Made by a program: the position numbers and the translations under genes
DNA from: Anoplolepis gracilipes
Lineage: Eukaryota > Arthropoda > Insecta > Hymenoptera > Formicidae
Direction: 5' to 3'
Assembly (NCBI RefSeq): GCF_047496725.1
Contig: NC_132973.1
Span: 3,757,233-3,821,232 of the forward strand
Length of the DNA stretch: 64,000 nt
Part shown: positions 25,536 to 36,674 of the stretch, piece by piece
How the letters are laid out: each line of letters opens with the position of its first letter
Position numbering within the stretch: position 1 is the stretch's first letter
The notes under the pieces: generated by a model
What the model saw: the letters and a program-made list of their open reading frames with translations, nothing else
Databases searched by the model: none
Told to the model about the DNA's origin: nothing

Positions 25536-26251
25536 GTGTATGTACATACGTATATATATGTAATCACAAGATTTTGTCAGTGAACACGAAGTTTATCGTT
25601 AGTTTAATTAGGTTAAAGTTAATGTCAACAATCAATAATACATATATCTCATTTCTCTTACGCTAACGTTAAATATTCTTAAAAGTAAAAAAATATTTTA
25701 TTCAACATCATTTAATTATTTTTAATAAGTATATTATTATTTTTTATAGACGCTCTTTTCAATATATATACCTATATATATATATTTTTTTATACAGTTT
25801 CATTGTTATTTATTTTATTGCTGTTATAATATAAAAAACAATAAAAATAAACACGCACACACACGTACAACATTTATAGTTTAATATTAGGTACAATATA
25901 TGTATTTAATAGATGAATTATAACAGTGTCATAATCAAACTTCTTACCTTTATTAAAAAAATGTGTATAGGACTTATCTTACGTATATGCATATTCACAA
26001 ATGTTGGTAAAAAATATTTAATTTATCATAGTTTTCAAATCAATTACAAAGTAACATTCTTTATTACGTAATCTTAGATATGACATTGAAAGATATAAAT
26101 GCATTAAGTGCAGTATTTAACACACATATGAGAAAGAATTTTTATACCGAAATTTTAATCTTTAACTTATTTTTATTAACTTAATTTTTTTTTAAAATAA
26201 TATTGTACAATTATATTGTCATAACAATTTAAGCTCTTATCAAATTTTAAA

Positions 26252-26818
26252 GAAATAATTGTTAATAAATGAATTAATATTTAATTTATTTTAAAGCAAC
26301 TAGAGTAGCAAACTCTGAAACTTATTCAAAGTTAATTTATTTATATTACGCAGATTATTCGATACAATATTCGATACAATATGTCTAAATTGTCTGCACA
26401 TTATTACAATATATCTAAAACCTACTTTATCTATTAACTTAGAAATCTATTACAAAGTTTTAGTTTCTTTTTAAAATATATTCAGCAGATTTTATTATGG
26501 TTAATTTATATTATTATTTATAACAAAAATTTAATTAAAAATATGCCATTTTCGTTATAAATACTTTCTAGGAACTGCATGTATAATTATATAACCAAAT
26601 GATGAAATAATTGTTAATAAATGAATTAATATTTAATTTATTTTAAAGCAACTAGAGCAGCAAACTCTGAAACTCATTCAAAGTTAATTTATTTATATTA
26701 CGCAGATTATTCGATACAATATTCGATACAATATGTCTAAATTGTCTGCACATTATTACAATATATCTAAAACCTACTTTATCTATTAACTTAGAAATCT
26801 ATTACAAAGTTTTAGTTT
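26252..26818. repeat. Internal direct duplication in 3' flank of CYP9 copy 2, 352-bp period
   Basis: The sequence starting GAAATAATTGTTAATAAATG occurs at 26252 and again at 26604, and about 215 bases are shared to the TTTTAGTTT near 26466 and 26818. Copy 1 has this segment once (about 18358-18570). The extra unit joins at AAAG/TTTAGTTT, as expected from unequal exchange between short homologies. Confidence 0.85.
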
Positions 26819-26963
26819 TTATAAAATTGGCCATAGTAATATATAATTAATACCATCATACTTTCCTCTACATAATATCTAGATTAATTATATTTGTAAC
26901 TTTATTTTAAGCATAAAATTGTATTTAAAGTATATCTGTTTTTTAAAATTAGTGAATCCATCT

Positions 26964-26969
26964 TTTATT
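26964..26969 (-). promoter_or_regulatory. Polyadenylation signal AATAAA, CYP9 copy 2
   Basis: Same hexamer and same spacing after the stop as in copy 1, within the conserved 3' flank. Confidence 0.4.
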
Positions 26970-26994
26970 ATCATTAATCTTTGCATTTAAACTT

Positions 26995-28515
26995 TCAATC
27001 GATAAGCGTAACAGGAGCTTTCGATTTTCTCGCTCGCAATTTTAACCAGAAACCACCTTCTGGTCTTATTACATAAGATTTTTTACTCAATACCATAGGA
27101 ATCTTAGTCTTAGTATCAGGTTCGAGATCGCAACGCCATAGCAAGTAAAATGTCATAATTTTCAGTTTTATCATAGAAAATCGCTTAGCTATGCAGCTTC
27201 TGGGTCCGATACCGAATGGCATGTAGAGTGAGTTTTCTACTTCATCGTTGAGGAATCTATTAGGATCGAACTTGTTCGGATGAGGATAATTTTTGGGATC
27301 ACGGTGCAGAGCATAACTTGGCAACCAGATGTGGTCTCCCGGTTTTAATGTAATCGGTTCGCCATCCGGAGTCGCTGGTGGCAATTCAAAATCTTTCACG
27401 CATACTCTGCTGAGAAGAGGTGCTAGTGGATACAATCTAAGACTCTCGTTTATCACAGCATCCAAATACTTCATTTGACTAATGGCTTCATAAGTAGGCT
27501 TGCCATTGGTCCGAATTAGAACATCGTCAATCTCAGCTCTCAATTTGTTCTGAATATCAAAATTGATTCCGATATTATGTGCCAGAAAGCACATAGCTGT
27601 TGTTGTCGAATCATATCCAGCGATGAGAAAGACAAACGAATGAGTTGTTATCTGATCAATGTCGATCGAAACACCATCAGTCTTATCTCTTTGTTCCATC
27701 ATCAGATGAAGCATATCTGGACGAATAATTTTCTGTTCATCCCTAGTCTTTACTGTATCAATAATAATTTCTCTGAAGAAATTTCTTACTCTTGCGCTAA
27801 ACAGTTTTAATCCGAGAAGTCCCACGAATAGTGGGAAGTGTTTATTTATTAAGAGTTTGAGAGAATTATTGGAGAACATCGAGGCTTCCTTGGCGAGAAG
27901 AAGAAACTCGTTGTTGGGATGTTTAAACGAATTCACGCTTATACCGAAAGCACATGTGGCCACCACGTCGTTTCCGTATCTGCCCAGCACATCCCTCAAA
28001 TTGTACGTCTTTCCGATATTTCCAGAATCGTTTACCAGGAAATCGGTAAGGTTTTCCGCACACTCGCACATCATTTGAAACATTATTTTTATTTTTCCGG
28101 ACGAGAAAGTAGGACTGAGAAGCTTGCGTATCTCGCGCCAATGATCACCTTTTATACTAAATAGATTCCCATTGATTAGTGGTTCATTTTTGAATATATC
28201 AACATGATCACAGAAGTTGTCAAAATTTTTGATGGCAACTGTGGTAATTACTTCTGGGTCACGCATCACATAGACTGGCGCCATAAAATCGTAAAAACCA
28301 AAATATTTTACATGCGGGAACTGATTGTATACTTTTTGAAGGTTTTCTGGCAGAGACATACGTCGAAAAATGAAAGGCGCTAAGTTACCCAGAAGTGGAA
28401 TCGGTCGCACATGTGGGATCTTAAGTCGCTTGAAATGAGACAACTTGCCGAAGATTAAATAATATAGATAAATACATGCCGTAATAGTAATCAGAATTAA
28501 AGTAGAAAGTTCCAT
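26995..28515 (-). CDS. Cytochrome P450, CYP9 family (CYP9e2-like), copy 2
   Basis: Second intact P450, 506 residues from the inner ATG, intron-free and same orientation as copy 1 about 8.2 kb away. Roughly 60 residues differ, so identity is about 88% by hand alignment, with one residue fewer (DIFKNEP against DLFEKNEP near 107). All landmarks are kept: N-terminal anchor, HWREIR, AGYDST, ESLR, HPNKFDPNRF and the heme loop FGIGPRSCIA with its cysteine. Differences are dense around residues 214-253 (FARFLRLKLF becomes FVGLLGLKLF), the expected F-G region that shapes substrate access, and two arginines are lost there. Residues about 318-367, including ExxR, are identical to copy 1. An upstream in-frame ATG (28549-28551) would add 12 residues, as in copy 1. 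The 5' flank is nearly identical to copy 1, so basal expression may be shared. Function inferred from family: microsomal oxidation of xenobiotics or endogenous lipids. Confidence 0.96.
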   Translation of the reverse strand: MELSTLILITITACIYLYYLIFGKLSHFKRLKIPHVRPIPLLGNLAPFIFRRMSLPENLQKVYNQFPHVKYFGFYDFMAPVYVMRDPEVITTVAIKNFDNFCDHVDIFKNEPLINGNLFSIKGDHWREIRKLLSPTFSSGKIKIMFQMMCECAENLTDFLVNDSGNIGKTYNLRDVLGRYGNDVVATCAFGISVNSFKHPNNEFLLLAKEASMFSNNSLKLLINKHFPLFVGLLGLKLFSARVRNFFREIIIDTVKTRDEQKIIRPDMLHLMMEQRDKTDGVSIDIDQITTHSFVFLIAGYDSTTTAMCFLAHNIGINFDIQNKLRAEIDDVLIRTNGKPTYEAISQMKYLDAVINESLRLYPLAPLLSRVCVKDFELPPATPDGEPITLKPGDHIWLPSYALHRDPKNYPHPNKFDPNRFLNDEVENSLYMPFGIGPRSCIAKRFSMIKLKIMTFYLLWRCDLEPDTKTKIPMVLSKKSYVIRPEGGFWLKLRARKSKAPVTLID

Positions 28516-28779
28516 CACACTGATTTTCCAGTTAATTATGCGATGAGACAATATTATAATGTTTTGCTAATATAGTTTTTATTGAGATGGTGAATAGTTT
28601 CTAAATTTGATTATACTGATATCATTAGCACACAAGTTTATTAGTTTTTTTATTGTCTCTAAGTTTTTATCAATTTTTTACGTTTGTAAATTTTCACTTT
28701 TAGCAAATGATAATCTCTATGGATTCAATATTATATTATCTAGATACGTGTATCGCGCGTTAAATGTAAAAATTGACTG

Positions 28780-28799
28780 CTGCTTCTTGCTTGAAGCAG
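28780..28799. promoter_or_regulatory. Upstream hairpin CTGCTTC-TTGCTT-GAAGCAG (copy 2)
   Basis: Identical to the inverted repeat upstream of CYP9 copy 1, at an equivalent distance before the copy 2 start. Confidence 0.4.
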
Positions 28800-28811
28800 T
28801 TTCGTTTTATT

Positions 28812-28839
28812 AACTGCACCAGTTACTACGTTATAAATA
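28812..28839 (-). promoter_or_regulatory. Possible core promoter of CYP9 copy 2
   Basis: Same TATTTAT and GCAGTTA arrangement as copy 1. The base after TATTTAT differs: copy 1 reads TGACGTAG (a CRE-like half site), here TAACGTAG, so that site is lost or gained between copies. Confidence 0.25.
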
Positions 28840-29698
28840 CCACTTGAAGAATTATCTTTTAATCGGCTGTTATCATTGTGTTACTATCTGCAAAACTATT
28901 TTTACCGTATGATGTTCGATATTTGATTAATTCACTTGAGTTCAAGGTTAATTTATGTGATATATGGATCTTAATAAATGATATCTTACTTTATAACGAT
29001 TATGATAAAATATTTTTGAATAATGCAATAAAAAAATGTTATATGTACTTTATATTTATTCATTTTAACTATTTTTACAGTCTTGTAATATAATAGTATT
29101 TTTATGTCAAACTATAGTATATGGATTAAAACATATATCAATTTTGAACTATAATAAATCTTAAGTTCTTAAATTATAAAAGTCCGATTAAAATTAAGAA
29201 TCAATCATAAAAAATAAATATATGCAAAATGAAAGTACCTTTTCTTATACGATAAAGCAAAAACTTAATTTAAATTTTGATCCATCCACAAAAATATTGC
29301 ATTTGAAAAAGGTATTAATAATGTAAATATTAAATGCAATATCTAAAGCATATATACATGAGAGGTGTAAGAATAAATTAAAGTAATTTCTTAGCAAAAT
29401 TTTTATTTGTCTTTTCAACTTTATTTTCTTTACAAACTATCAAAATAATATCGTGTAATTTTATCGCTATAATCATTCAAGATCTTGTCTGTAATTACAA
29501 CTTAAAGTAAAAGTTTTATATACATGTACATATATACAAAATAATTTTCTGAAATTTTTTATTTTTAATATTTTTAATTTCTTTAGATTAAATATTTAGA
29601 TTAGAAAAAGCTTTTGCGCATTTGATAATAAAAATGTTTATTTTAGGTATAATTTTATTGTTAGACTCTTAAAATGCATAAGAATTATATAAGTATGA

Positions 29699-31250
29699 TT
29701 AATTTCTGTTCTCAAATACTCCGTTCGATAAATATTGTGCTACAGAATCTTCCGAGTTTCTTGCTTTCAACTTTAACCAGAAACCTCTCTCTGCCATTGT
29801 GACTTGTGACTTTTTATCCAGTGTTATGGGATGTTTGGTTTTGTTAGCATCAGGTTCAAAATCACAACGCCACAGAAGATAGAACAACATGATCTTTATT
29901 TGCAGTAAAGCGAATCTGTTACCTAAGCAAAGTCCAAGACCAAACGGTATGTAGACCGAGTTATTCACATCTCCCTTCAGAAATCTGTCGGGATCGAATT
30001 TGTTTGGCTGCGAATAATATTTGGGGTCGTGATGTAGAGTATAACTTGAAAACCACACAGCATCTCTGGGCTTTAATATGATCGATTCACCATCCGAAGT
30101 CGCTGATGGCAATTTGAATTCTTTTACGCACACTCTATCAAGGAAACTCGCTATCGGATACAATCTATAAGATTCATTCACAGCAGCATCCAAGTACTTC
30201 ATACCATTAATGGTTTCGTAAGTAGGTTTGCCATTAGTTTTCTTAAGAACATCATCAACCTCTACTCTCAGTTTATCTTTAATATCAGAATTAACAGCAA
30301 TTTATGCGTCAGAAAGCACATAGCCATCGAGACAGAATCCACCAAAGAGAAAGATAAACGCCTGAGCAGTCATTTCTTCAATGTCGAATTTAACTTGATC
30401 TTTATTCCTAGTCTTCATCATCAGTTGGATCAAGTCTGGTCGAAAAATCCCCTGCTTATCTCTGATTTGTACCGTGCTGTTAACAATATTTTTGAAGAAT
30501 TTTTCCACTCTTTCGCTAAACAGTCTCAATTTGAAAAGCCTTGTGAGCAACAAGGAAAGTGAGCATGTATGAAAACATGAGAGATAGCCGACCATCAAAG
30601 GTAAATGTTTTTCTGCCGAGCAACTAGAACTCATTATTTGGATTCTTAAAGGAATCCACGCTAATGCCAAAAGCGCATGTAGCCACTACATCGTTGATGT
30701 ATCTGCACAGCGTTTCTTTCATATCATATGTCTTAGTAATCTTTCCGGATTGTGTCACTAGAAAATTGGTGAAGTTTTCAGCACATTCGCACATGAGTCC
30801 GAACATCATCTTCATCTTACTGGATGTGAAAAGCTGAGCTGATAAGTTTCCGTACGTCGCGCCACGTGATCGCCTTGTAGACTGAATAAATTTTTACTGG
30901 CCATTGGTTCGCTTTCGTTCACGAAACTCCGGTGATCACAGAAGTTGTCAAAATTTTTAATAGCTATTGTGGCGATTAATTATGGATCACGAATCACGTA
31001 CAACGGTCTTGTAAGACGGTCATAGAAGCCGAAATATTTCGCCTCCGGAAATAAATAGATTATATATTTTGCATATGACCTCCGCAAAAGATTCACGTTG
31101 GAATATGAAGGGCACTAGGTTACCCAGAAACGGAATCGGTCGCACATGTGGAATCTTGAGTTGCGCGAAATGAGATAACTTGCGTAGAACAAAATAATAT
31201 AAACAGATACCTGCTGTGAGGATAGTTAGGAAAAATGTAGATAACTCCAT
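29699..31250 (-). pseudogene. Decayed CYP9-like cytochrome P450, copy 3
   Basis: A full-length but broken relative of the two intact genes, about 0.7 kb upstream of the duplicated block around copy 2 and in the same orientation. It starts MELSTFFLTILTAG and ends after the conserved GFWLKLKAR tail. Lesions read by eye: a 4-base insertion near 31049-31056; an in-frame TAA at 30980-30982 in the DPE position; one-base shifts near 30865 and 30821-30832 around WRxxR; a TAG at 30624-30626 after NNEF; a further shift near 30540; a 4-base loss near 30340 removing the Asp of the I-helix AGxD motif; and a TAA just before about 30300. The heme loop near 29913-29948 reads FGLGLCLG, lacking the Pro-Arg pair by an in-frame 6-base deletion, so the conserved arginine is absent although the cysteine remains. 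ExxR (ESYR) and FDPDRF are kept. It is more diverged than copies 1 and 2 are from each other, so it is an older duplicate. Confidence 0.93.
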
Positions 31251-31875
31251 TGTGATACTAATTTTTTAATTTGTCATATAAGAGGAAAAGATTGATGATT
31301 GACAGATTGTTCGTCAAAATTGAAACAATTTTTACGTTTGATAATTTGACTATCAACGCGAGGAAAGAATAAAAATTCAGATTGTTGTTAATTTTGTTCT
31401 TCTATTCAATTGTCATTTTATATATTGTTGTTAGAATTGTGCCGAGAGATTGGAAACATTTTGTATTGATCGAGATTGTTTACTACTATAACTAGATGAA
31501 TTATCTGATAACGAGATATACGCTTGAGAACATGTCCTTATCTGCTTTTCAAGATGGAAAATTAATTTTGCTAAATACGAAAAAATATAAATAACAGAAG
31601 GCGCTGCCATCGACTGTGTCCTTGGCAAATTTATTTTTATTGATATGGAAGATAAATTATTATTAAATCGTGAAGTGGTTAAAGGTTAACTGCTGCTAAT
31701 TCTTGCTAATGTTATCGTTTAATAGATAGTATTCTGATTTATTATTGGAACAATTTATCGATAAATATTTATTTTTAATATATAAATTTAATGCTAATAT
31801 ATAAATTAAAACATTTATATATAACCTTTTTTCTTATAATTTTTTATTGTTATATAAAGATATAACAGAAGTATG

Positions 31876-31898
31876 TACATACATACATACATACATAC
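31876..31898. repeat. (ACAT)n microsatellite
   Basis: Five to six ACAT units, followed by CAGGGTGCATAAGTCACACCC. Confidence 0.85.
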
Positions 31899-34226
31899 AG
31901 GGTGCATAAGTCACACCCTATCTCTAGAGAATTGACAAAGTTAAAATAAGTCGAAATAAAAAACTAAAGAATAAAAAATAAGATAAAAATGAAATAAAAG
32001 AATTTGTGCATTCAAATAGATAAATTATTTTAACACCTTCTATAATTTTAACCTTCTTAGCTATTTATTAGTTAATTAATGTATACTTCTAATCTTAACT
32101 CATTATTATCAAAACAATTACAAACTTTTAATTCACATAAAAATAATATTCTCTTCGAATGATTTTTCCGATTATTTAATTGTAATTCTTTAAAAAAGGC
32201 TCAATTTTTTTAGAGAAGGCTCATTGTTTTCAGTTTTTATCGAGTCAACTTAAAGATTTATATGCTTAATTATTAAAGTATCAATATAATTAAGAAAAAA
32301 GTAAATTTAATTTTGCTAATTTTACTATTTGACTAAAGTTTTATCATTAGAATTCAAATTAAAAATGACTTTCGCGATTAATTATTCACAAAGGCTATAA
32401 ATATTATATTAATTCAATAAATTATTTGACAATAAGAGATACACTGTGAAATTCTATGACTGCTTTACATGTTCATCATCAAGAACTAATTTTTCAAACT
32501 GCGTAGTTAAGAATGTCGTAAGGAATTGTTACTGATTTATTTTGTCCTTCGTCAATTTAATCTTATCAAGTGTGTGATTTGTTTTTTTGAAGTGATTCAA
32601 GTTAAAATCTAATCAATGATAATTCTCACTTTAATAATGTTATTATTCATTATTCTTGAAATAATAGTAGATAAATATTTAATAGTAACAAAAATAAACA
32701 TATCAATAATTTAATAACTATATAATTAAATTTTTTAGTCAAAGAAGATTTTAATAGAGAAATGTCCTACAGAAGTTTTAAAGAATCTTCTTTTAAACAA
32801 AATATTCACTGCATATCCTGATATATTAATAAGATAAAAATTATTTTTAGTATAAAAGAAGAATAAAAAATATACAATAATATTATATATAATTTGATTA
32901 TTTATTTTGTTTAATTATTTTAATTATAATTTTAGATAAAGTTGTGAGATTTTTAGATATCGAAATTGCATTAGTTAATTATATGTGCATGTATATATGT
33001 ATGTACTACTAATATTCACGCAAATAATAGATATTATTAAATTATGATACCAATAATTAATTATATAATTAATAAGACAAAAATTAATAACAATGATAAT
33101 CAACGTAGTATATCTTTTTAATAAGATGGCACTCTTTCATCATGTATTTAACACATTTTTTATTTATTTCATACTCAAGAATTTGACTCGAGTCGTCTTT
33201 GTTAGGAGAATTACATAACTGTTTCCCAAATATTGACGAGCGAAATGCATGTCAGCGGAAGAGCTTTCTATCGGACATATCCGATGATTCTCCCGGACTT
33301 TCACGCGGGGAAGAACCACTTGAGAAACTGAAAGTCATGTCGCGAACGATCACGATTTTCTCACGGCGACTCTCGGAGCTATGCACTCGTCGTTTACACT
33401 GTCCGATTTGAGATAAGAATAGTTTATACACGGTTATCGATCTTCCGGCTTTTCCCATCACTGTTACGAGTTGTTTATGAAGAGTATGATTCTTTCAATA
33501 ATATAAAAATCATTATAATTGTTTACATTTAATACTTGTTAATAATGATTTATTGGCTATTCGCTCGAGACACTTTACGTTGGATTGAGAAAATGCACAA
33601 TGAGAAAAAATTCAAATGTACGATAATCGGAAAGTAATAATTCTTCATAGCGCGATTAACCATTGAACGTTACTCCACCTTCAATCATACATTCGCGATA
33701 ATTGTCTTAACAGAAAGATTACGCAAGATCAAATTTCCCGAATCCAAGATTCCTCGAAATATAAAAAAGAAAATAAATTACTGTCGCTGATTAGTTGATT
33801 TATTTTTATTTTTCATTAGATGAACTAATGCGTTAGAAAAGTCGATCTACTAAAAGCAAGTGTTTTATCACATATACGTAACGAGCACTCGCTTCTGCGT
33901 AGGATCGCGTTCGTGTCACAAAAAGTCTCCTTTTATCTGCCAAGGTCGAATACTACGCCTCGAAAATACGAAAATAGGAGGCCACGACTACAAGTGAGAG
34001 ACCGAACATGACGCGGTACGTGTAAACGTACGGATATTGCACAATATGACCGAGAAAATAAAGCGACAGCAGATTAACTAACGTTTATCGCGATAGGAAA
34101 TGGATGTGTGCTCGCGGAGAGGACAGACAAGATGCATCCAACGATATTCGCGGAGAGAAAAGTGTCGATCCAGAGAGGAAACATTCTTACGATAATAATA
34201 TAATATGTACATATAAAAGTTTGTAG

Positions 34227-34231
<5 letters not shown>

Positions 34232-34257
<26 letters not shown>
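34232..34257. repeat. (AG)13 microsatellite
   Basis: Uninterrupted AG dinucleotide repeat. Confidence 0.9.
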
Positions 34258-36638
34258 CGAAGCGTCTTTGACCTGAATGAACGAGACATGAAATTGAGAG
34301 CCACATAAATAAAAAATTCCAACAAGAGCGTATATAATTGAATATAATTATAATTTAATAATAATTTTTTATTTGCAGCACTTTTGGACCACGAGCTATT
34401 GATTTATTCAATTAAAGAATAAATATATATATTAGGAGAAAGGCTCTAAAGTACCGGTCGAAAAGAAAGAGAGAGAGAGAAATCCCTGTTTTCCCACTCG
34501 ATCTACAACACCATCCTCTCCGAGTTCCCATCCGTACATCTCCTTCTCAATCCTATGTTTAACGCTGCGGATATCGATGAAGCAGTGGCAAATAGTACCG
34601 CGGGAACTTAATGACCGTCGTCGCGGCCGCATGAATTGCGCGTGTGTATGTGAGTGGAAATTCGTGTTAATTAGGATAAAGCCTCGTGTTTTTCATGAAT
34701 GAATCAAGCGGCGATGCGATGGCAGGATACTATTCCCGGTGGTGATGCTTGACTAGTCGCGAACGGTCGCGTGCATGCACGCGCCTTCTCTCTTTAAGCT
34801 TCGCTCATACAAGATTGACGGAATAATATTTTTTACTTGACTGCCTTGTAACATTCCTTTACCTAAAATATCAATACCATTATTGCAATTGGTTTTACAT
34901 CTCTTCCTCCATTTCTGCTTTTTTTACTTTTTCAAATTTTATAAATATTATTCTCTTATTATTATTTTTATATTACTTTTCATTTTATTTTTGACATTAA
35001 GGCTTTTAATGAAATTATGTTTACATTTTTAATAAAGTAATACTTTATGAAATTAAGAACTGCAAATGTGAATGTAATGATGGGAAAATCTTTGGTTACC
35101 ACGAATTAAAAATATTTTTTCACCTCTGATATTTTCTTCGAATAAACTTTTCGAGAGAACTATTTAGCTTTCTATGCGAACATAATGCAATTAATTTATT
35201 CTAAATTCCGAACGATATGATTTGATGTGGTTATTAAAAATAACGTATTTTGATGGACTGACAAATCTGTTGTTCCAATCATTACAATCGCGCACAATGG
35301 ATATTATGTGATGTACAATGGCTATGGCAGGGCGCTCTCGACAATCTCCTGAAAATCTGTCGGCCATTGATCTTGACTGATGGACCTTTATCTCGCGTAC
35401 CGAGAACGGAGGTGTTACAGCTGGAGAACCACTGGTCGCCCACGCTTCTCGCTACATTCATTCACTTCTGCATCTATTCCCCTCTTCCACTTGTCTCGCG
35501 CGCGCTGCCCTCGACTCGCGAGCGTGTTCGCATCGCGTGTACGTGTGCTCACGGTTGCCTTCGGCCTCGCGGGCGTCCGTGCGCGAGTAGGACGTCTCGG
35601 CAGGTGACGTCATCCGTCTCGTACGCGTTATCTGCACGCGCGCGCGTGTCCTCGTCCGGTCGCGCAAAACGATCATTAATAAGGTCTATTACGCGTCGCC
35701 GTATCCGCGATTCGTCAGTACCCCGACGACGCTATCTCTTTTGGCGAAGAGATACGCGACACACGAGAGAGTATCACATATCGAGAGAAGCAAGTATTCT
35801 TTTTTTTTATGAAAAATAGAGTAGACTATACGCTATATCTCATGGAGCGTATGTACGCGTAAACAAGAAACTTTTCACAGCGATTATTTTTAAAGTTACA
35901 CAGTTGTTAAATATCCTGTTTCTTTGGATTTATCATTCATAATTATCAAACAACTTCAGGAAATTAATACTAGTTATCTTCATTATTTAATGATAATTTC
36001 TCTTCCTCGACGGTCATTGAACAAATTGTTAATAACGATTTTCGTTATAAATAAAATTTTGCAAAAACTAATTCTAATTTTGTTAATAAACTATAAACAG
36101 GATTTAATGGATAATAAAAAAGCTATTCTCAGTAGTAAGTAATTACGTCTCGCGACGAAAAGGAGGAAAAAAAATTGTTAATAAAAATAAAAAAAATATA
36201 CATTGAACTTTTCAAGTCTTTTCAACAATAAATCACGTAACAAGCAACGATTAGCTTGAATGCTAAAATATTATCTATAGTCTACGATGTATAGCACAAT
36301 TGCGGCGACTCGAAAAAATAGCGCGAGAAGGAGGCGCTTGGCCAATAACCTGGCTCTTCGTCCAAGACTGACAACGAACATGCGGATGCACGTAGGTAGC
36401 CGGCTTGTGGTTAATGATGCCCGCGCGAATCGATGATTCGTCAATGTCCGCCGCGAAATTGGAATTATCCGACGAAAGGGTGGGACGGGGCTTCGACTTC
36501 ATGCACGGGCCTGTCCTCCTCTCGGGAACTTAGCTGAATATTAAATGTCCCGTTGACGTGGATCTACCCCCTCGATTTCGAATGTGGGAAAAATCGAGAC
36601 GAGCTAATCGGCGAGGGTTTCTCGCGTGTCGTTGCTCT

Positions 36639-36642
<4 letters not shown>

Positions 36643-36670
<28 letters not shown>
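36643..36670. repeat. (CT)14 microsatellite
   Basis: Uninterrupted CT repeat in a CpG-rich patch. Confidence 0.9.

Positions 36671-36674
<4 letters not shown>

Larger units (their letters stand above)
26048..29010. repeat. Segmental duplication block, copy 2 (holds CYP9 copy 2)
   Basis: Counterpart of 18002-20766 in direct orientation. It is longer chiefly because the 3' flank contains an additional 352-base internal duplication (see 26252-26818). A few small indels also distinguish the flanks, for example GATGATAT reduced to GATAT near 28980. Confidence 0.9.

Noticed and set aside
18748..28551. Retroposition as the origin of the intron-free CYP9 copies
   Set aside because: Both 5' and 3' noncoding flanks are duplicated with the genes and no poly-A tail or target duplication borders the blocks, so DNA-level duplication fits better.
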